From NCBI GenBank assembly GCA_001701065.1, contig DAAL01000208.1, forward strand, positions 1 to 17,825: 17,825 nt of DNA. The letters are read 5' to 3'. The DNA comes from Bacteroidales bacterium GP4 (GTDB lineage: Bacteria > Bacteroidota > Bacteroidia > Bacteroidales > Muribaculaceae). Position numbers and translations under genes: made by a program. Each line of letters begins with the position of its first letter. Within the stretch, counting starts at the first letter, position 1. Positions 15,401-17,825 of this stretch are shown here, piece after piece. The notes beneath the pieces are model-generated. The model saw nothing but the letters and a program-made list of their open reading frames with translations. It was not told the origin of the DNA and did not search any database.

Positions 15401-16301
15401 CGGGGTCATAAGAGAAATAGTTGACCAATGCGTTCTTCGCGTCCCAATCGCTTGCACCGCTACCTGATGCGGAGTAGGACATGTTGCAAGCTACACCGCA
15501 GTGGTACATCAGGGTTGCCACTGCATTGGCTGCGGTTTCGGAATATAGAGGTGACGCAATGTAGTTTCCTGCGCCGTCGGGTACCCATTCCGAAGTGTAT
15601 TCATCCAGCATATTGTCCCAGTCGTAGACCGTGCCTTCAAATGTAGCCGACACTGTGCCTCCAAGTTGAGAGCATTCATAAGAGTTCTCGCCTCTACCGA
15701 CCTTGGGCCACTTGTGGTGATGCATAATTTGTGCTATGGCGGTAGCCACACATCCCGTAAGGCTTCGGTTGTCCCCGTCCATAGGGCAAAGGTTGTTATA
15801 GGGTGTGCCCTGATTCCATTTAGCTTTTACTATCGGCTCTATCGAAGCAGTTGCGGCACGTGACGGAGCTTTGTATTCACTGGTGTAGTTTTCCGGGTGG
15901 TCATACATCCACTGGATTTGCCGTTGATACTCGTCGAGCCACCATTTCATGTTGGGTGGAAGGTTGTCCATGTCGGCAGTCCCGTTGTCGGAATATCCGA
16001 GCACCGGAGCCACACGGTCATCGGCGCCGGCTATGATAAAGCCTTTGTCGGCACCGGTGTTGAACAGATAGAAATACTGCTGGTCAGCTTTCTTGGGGTT
16101 GGCTGCCTTATAGGCAAGCGTGATATTGCCCTTATTGAGGGCGGGTGCTTTCCTTGAGGTGGATGACTGCATGGAGTTCATAGCTCGCTGCAATGCTTCG
16201 TCCTGTGACAACTGACGTGCGCCGGCAATGTCGGCACCAAGCACAAGTGAGGCGGCTAACAGCCACTTGCCCACCGATGAAGATGTAGATTTTAAGTTCA
16301 T
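12495..16301 (-). CDS. Secreted C10-family (streptopain-like) cysteine protease with BspA-type leucine-rich repeats and a sorting-like C-terminal tail
   Basis: Extracellular or surface cysteine protease of the family of SpeB, interpain A and the Bacteroides fragilis Bfp enzymes. Of 1268 residues, 1-28 are a signal peptide ending ADIAGA. About 30-150 form a propeptide like the SpeB inhibitor (LSQDEALQRAMNSM, YFYLFNTGADKGFIIAGADD). The catalytic domain, about 151-395, has Gln164 in KWNQGTPYN (oxyanion hole), Cys184 in SLTGCVATAIAQIM, His341 in GGHAFVLDGW, and INWGWGGSYDGYF (356-368). About 400-650 is beta-sandwich-like. From about 660 to 1195 there are BspA-type repeats with IP and AF signatures, in two blocks with matching headers at 676-710 and 1050-1085. 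The last 55 residues (IEVFNLSGALIYSG, GLYIVRIG, ending KVAVK) resemble a type IX secretion sorting domain. All catalytic residues are present. Codons for residues about 700-974 are distinctly AT-richer than the flanks. Confidence 0.93.
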   Translation of the reverse strand: MNLKSTSSSVGKWLLAASLVLGADIAGARQLSQDEALQRAMNSMQSSTSRKAPALNKGNITLAYKAANPKKADQQYFYLFNTGADKGFIIAGADDRVAPVLGYSDNGTADMDNLPPNMKWWLDEYQRQIQWMYDHPENYTSEYKAPSRAATASIEPIVKAKWNQGTPYNNLCPMDGDNRSLTGCVATAIAQIMHHHKWPKVGRGENSYECSQLGGTVSATFEGTVYDWDNMLDEYTSEWVPDGAGNYIASPLYSETAANAVATLMYHCGVACNMSYSASGSGASDWDAKNALVNYFSYDPETMYIYSPTDFTYDETCTKIIAELQANRPVYFSGQSNTGGHAFVLDGWNEEGKAHINWGWGGSYDGYFLISALDPYGNNNGYNDYQIFICGIQPPGASAVAPYPEFYGEGNFTWFTDDNGENAFKADEGVIYNKSNSTHDFTFTLRFEYTSSNDIKYMKPQGPISLDSGYGFYDIADQFFYTHAVKDGIYKVYLSYKVDDSQEWHKVRFVPYETSRQFIYAVVENGTVTYSNEAPEVEPTEATILVSDWEYASLMNPNSLNPISFTITNTSDKLTFSQTLLASFYQKDGGINWVFEDIPVELRPLESKKFEIVFGDGEYDKEQKNGEFELCLINEKEKLFSDRLPVTIDSEYTEKDPAFEGSNLNYNILSEEDRTCEVIRGDYEGDIIIPEKTIIDGKTYTVTRIGQRAFEYDVTSLHIPKTILEIYEYSMFPQFLTKFSIDSENPNFAVIDDVLFNKDITKLIAYPAYKDPEGHYTIPSSVNTVGYEAFHWASLKSVDIPQSVIKLEQEAFAGSSLKSVSIHNLDLEIARYAFIRMRDCEAFDIETSNHTSKDGVLYSKDKTKLIQYSCGSKATSFTVPEGVKIIDEYGFDDAINLTEVNLPESLEEIKIRALEDMYHLEKVLIPNKVKIIWHNAFWRCPAIKLITIGKSVEKIYWEAFISSDPGANNQPNPNLTEVKSLNPIPPTIIESSATGSGAFHPTDCENVPLYVPYGCKEAYAAADGWKQFATIIELPQEDTDIFRPLDDGTCEMIGLPDDFTGELVIPSTAVIDGVEYNVTAIAPEAFKDCTDITSVVIGANITTIGKDAFAGCTGITSVTIGDRTIHLGRTSTESGIAIEGGAFAGCDAITTVTCWYEVPPVITDDTFTDVVYRNAELIVPHAEPYAEAIGWRNFRTMTSGINGVNGDEVKVKVDGNSINIEGVADATIEVFNLSGALIYSGTEPRIDNLAAGLYIVRIGSYSTKVAVK

Positions 16302-16324
16302 AAGCGTTAGAAATGTGATTTATG

Positions 16325-16332
16325 CAAAATTA
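16325..16332 (-). promoter_or_regulatory. -7 element of the C10 protease gene
   Basis: TAATTTTG on the minus strand fits TAnnTTTG, with its last base 24 bases before the ATG at 16301. A recognisable TTTG -33 element is missing at the expected distance. It supports transcription of the protease as a single gene, since a terminator for tsf lies just upstream. Confidence 0.55.
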
Positions 16333-16368
16333 CGCAATTTGAATGTATTAACGCGCACACGGGACAAT

Positions 16369-16409
16369 AAAAAATGAGGACTGCCGAGAATTTTCATCAT
16401 CGGCAGCCC
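16369..16409 (-). terminator. Intrinsic terminator after tsf
   Basis: On the minus strand a 10-bp stem (GGGCTGCCGA with TCGGCAGTCC, one G-U pair; 16400-16409 and 16378-16387) is followed by CATTTTTTA. It sits 35 bases after the tsf stop and ends the rpsB-tsf transcript before the protease promoter. Confidence 0.85.
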
Positions 16410-16444
16410 TCTCTATTATTAAGATGTTATGACTATCGGGTGGA

Positions 16445-17437
16445 TTAGTCCTGGTTGAGGTTAACGCGCTTGAAGTCAACAGCGACAAGACCTTTGTTTA
16501 CCTTGTCGAGGTATTTTCCAACGGTAACTTCGCCATCCTGGATGAAATCTTGTTCCATAAGGCAAGATTCCTTGAAGAACTTGTTAAGACGGCCCTGAGC
16601 GATGTTGTTAACCATCTGCTCGGGAAGGTTAGCAGACTTTTCTTCGGCAACTTTAGCCTTAAGCTGACGGATTTCCTCAGCCTGAGCTTCGGTGATGTAA
16701 CCCTTCATGATGCCTTCGTTGAGGTGTTCTTCGTTTTCAGCGATGTAAAGATTGAATCCTGCTTTCTTAAGAGCAGCTTCTACAGCTTTCTTAACCTGCT
16801 CGGATTTAGTCTTGTCGATAGCCACGCTGAGCTCGGAATCCTTCACTGCCTGGGGAACGCTGTCACGATCCACAGCCACAGGATTCATTGAAGCAACCTG
16901 CATAGCCACGTCACGACCAACCTTTTCGTCAACGCCTTCCTGGTTGAAACCTACGATAGCTGCAAGCTTGTTGTTGAAGTGGTTGTAAGAAGAAGTGGAA
17001 GGAGCCGAAATTGCTTCGTAAGCGCTGATTTCAGTCTTTTCACCGGTCTTACCGCTTTCTTCAACTACGAGAGCTTCGATGGTCTGACCATCTATCTGAA
17101 GAGCCTTGACTTCATCAAGAGTCTTAGCTTCAGCAGCTACAGCAGCATCAAGAATCTTCTGAGTAAGAGCCACAAAACCTGCGTTCTGTGCCACGAAGTC
17201 AGTTTCGCAATTCAATGCTACGATAGCGGCAAACTTGCCGGTGCTCTTAGAAAGCACACAGCCTTCAGCTGCCTGGCGGTCCTCGCGCTTAGCAGCCACT
17301 GCCTGACCCTTCTTGCGAAGGATTTCAACAGCTGCCTGGATGTCGCCGTCAGTTTCAGCAAGAGCTTTTTTGCAGTCCATCAAACCTGCGCTTGTCAAAG
17401 CGCGAAGTTTGGTAATATCTGCCATTGTTACTGCCAT
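16445..17437 (-). CDS. tsf: Elongation factor Ts
   Basis: Guanine-nucleotide exchange factor that recharges EF-Tu during translation. The N-terminal UBA-like domain reads ADITKLRALTSAGLMDCKKAL (in short: TKLRALTSAGLMDCK, 9-23), and the EF-Tu contact motif TDFV is at 79-82 in LNCETDFVAQN. The C-terminal part ends with a typical dimerisation and C-terminal module containing EEHLNEGIMKGYI and LMEQDFIQD. At 330 residues it is longer than the E. coli protein (about 283), as is usual in Bacteroidetes. The start MAVTMADITKLR agrees with Bacteroides homologues; Met5 is the alternative. It follows rpsB by 31 bases with no promoter motif between, so the two are cotranscribed. Confidence 0.97.
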   Translation of the reverse strand: MAVTMADITKLRALTSAGLMDCKKALAETDGDIQAAVEILRKKGQAVAAKREDRQAAEGCVLSKSTGKFAAIVALNCETDFVAQNAGFVALTQKILDAAVAAEAKTLDEVKALQIDGQTIEALVVEESGKTGEKTEISAYEAISAPSTSSYNHFNNKLAAIVGFNQEGVDEKVGRDVAMQVASMNPVAVDRDSVPQAVKDSELSVAIDKTKSEQVKKAVEAALKKAGFNLYIAENEEHLNEGIMKGYITEAQAEEIRQLKAKVAEEKSANLPEQMVNNIAQGRLNKFFKESCLMEQDFIQDGEVTVGKYLDKVNKGLVAVDFKRVNLNQD

Positions 17438-17468
17438 ATGGGTAATAAGTTTTAATCGTTAATAAAAA

Positions 17469-17825
17469 TTATTCAGCTGATTCAGCTTCAGCGGCTGCGG
17501 GAGCAGCTTCCTCGTTGCGGCGGTTCACGCGGCGGCGACCACCCTTGGGAGCAGCCTGACCTTCTTCGCCTTCAGCAGCGGGAGCGTCCACTTTTTCAGC
17601 TTTGCGTTCTTCGAGACCCTCAGCCATAGCGCTTATCACAGTGTCAAGGATTACCTCGATGGACTTGGAAGCGTCATCGTTGGCGGGGATTACGAAATCA
17701 ACATTGTTGGGGTCAGAGTTAGTGTCAACCATAGCGAACACGGGAATGCCGAGACGGTTAGCTTCAGCTACGGCGATGCGTTCTTTAAGCACGTCCACTA
17801 CGAAAAGAGCTGAGGGCAGACGGTT
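17469..17825 (-). CDS. rpsB: 30S ribosomal protein S2, C-terminal part
   Basis: Small-subunit ribosomal protein, cut by the right edge; the last 118 residues and stop are present. The beginning [20 protein letters not shown] and then [20 protein letters not shown] and [11 protein letters not shown] are diagnostic S2 sequence (compare LPDALFVIDADHE and NLGIPVFAIVDTNSDP of E. coli). After the fold ends, an extension of about 45 residues follows that is rich in Ala, Glu and Pro and carries a basic patch, [14 protein letters not shown] at 17798 is an internal Val codon, not a start. The order rpsB-tsf is the common bacterial one, and rplM-rpsI would be expected beyond the edge in this phylum. Confidence 0.97.
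   Translation of the reverse strand, partial: NRLPSALFVVDVLKERIAVAEANRLGIPVFAMVDTNSDPNNVDFVIPANDDASKSIEVILDTVISAMAEGLEERKAEKVDAPAAEGEEGQAAPKGGRRRVNRRNEEAAPAAAEAESAE

Noticed and set aside
17469..17798. Separate small gene starting at a GTG at 17798
   Set aside because: The frame continues upstream to the window edge as ribosomal protein S2, so the GTG is an internal Val codon.

Overview
The window looks like chromosomal DNA of a gut Bacteroidales, most plausibly a Muribaculaceae-type organism (the family is inference; the order is well supported). The signs are a SusC/SusD outer-membrane pair, a BspA-type leucine-rich-repeat C10 protease with a C-terminal sorting-like tail, a stand-alone MnmD, a long EF-Ts of 330 residues next to rpsB, no clear Shine-Dalgarno sites, and repeated promoter -7 elements of the Bacteroidetes form TAnnTTTG (TAACTTTG three times, TATCTTTG and TAATTTTG once each).

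Layout, left to right. Positions 1-1520 (minus) carry guaA, missing only its last codon and stop. Positions 1521-2005 form a 485-base non-coding divergent region. It holds the guaA promoter, an unusual mosaic of about seven AACTAC-containing units of roughly 24 bases in both orientations with strong inverted repeats, a run of nine G, and the promoter of the next operon. Positions 2006-6670 (plus) hold a two-gene susC-susD operon closed by a clear intrinsic terminator. No enzyme, sensor or sigma/anti-sigma pair accompanies it inside the window.

Positions 11646 down to 6794 (minus) form a tight four-gene run with gaps of 7, 7 and 12 bases: a membrane-anchored coiled-coil protein of unknown function, an MgtC/SapB-family membrane protein, a CPA2 cation:proton antiporter with two C-terminal TrkA-C-like domains, and an EamA/DMT-type permease. 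Their packing suggests one transcript concerned with ion or envelope homeostasis. Upstream lies mnmD (tRNA wobble-uridine modification), then a 1268-residue secreted C10 cysteine protease with its own terminator and promoter. The right edge is the translation operon rpsB (partial)-tsf with a terminator after tsf.

Most genes are ordinary core or envelope functions. The items that deserve a second look are the repeat mosaic between guaA and susC, the G9 tract beside the susC promoter, the mosaic base composition and duplicated cassette in the C10 protease, and the coiled-coil/MgtC/antiporter/permease operon with an in-frame 21-bp tandem repeat. I found no transposase, CRISPR array, tRNA, rRNA or phage gene.
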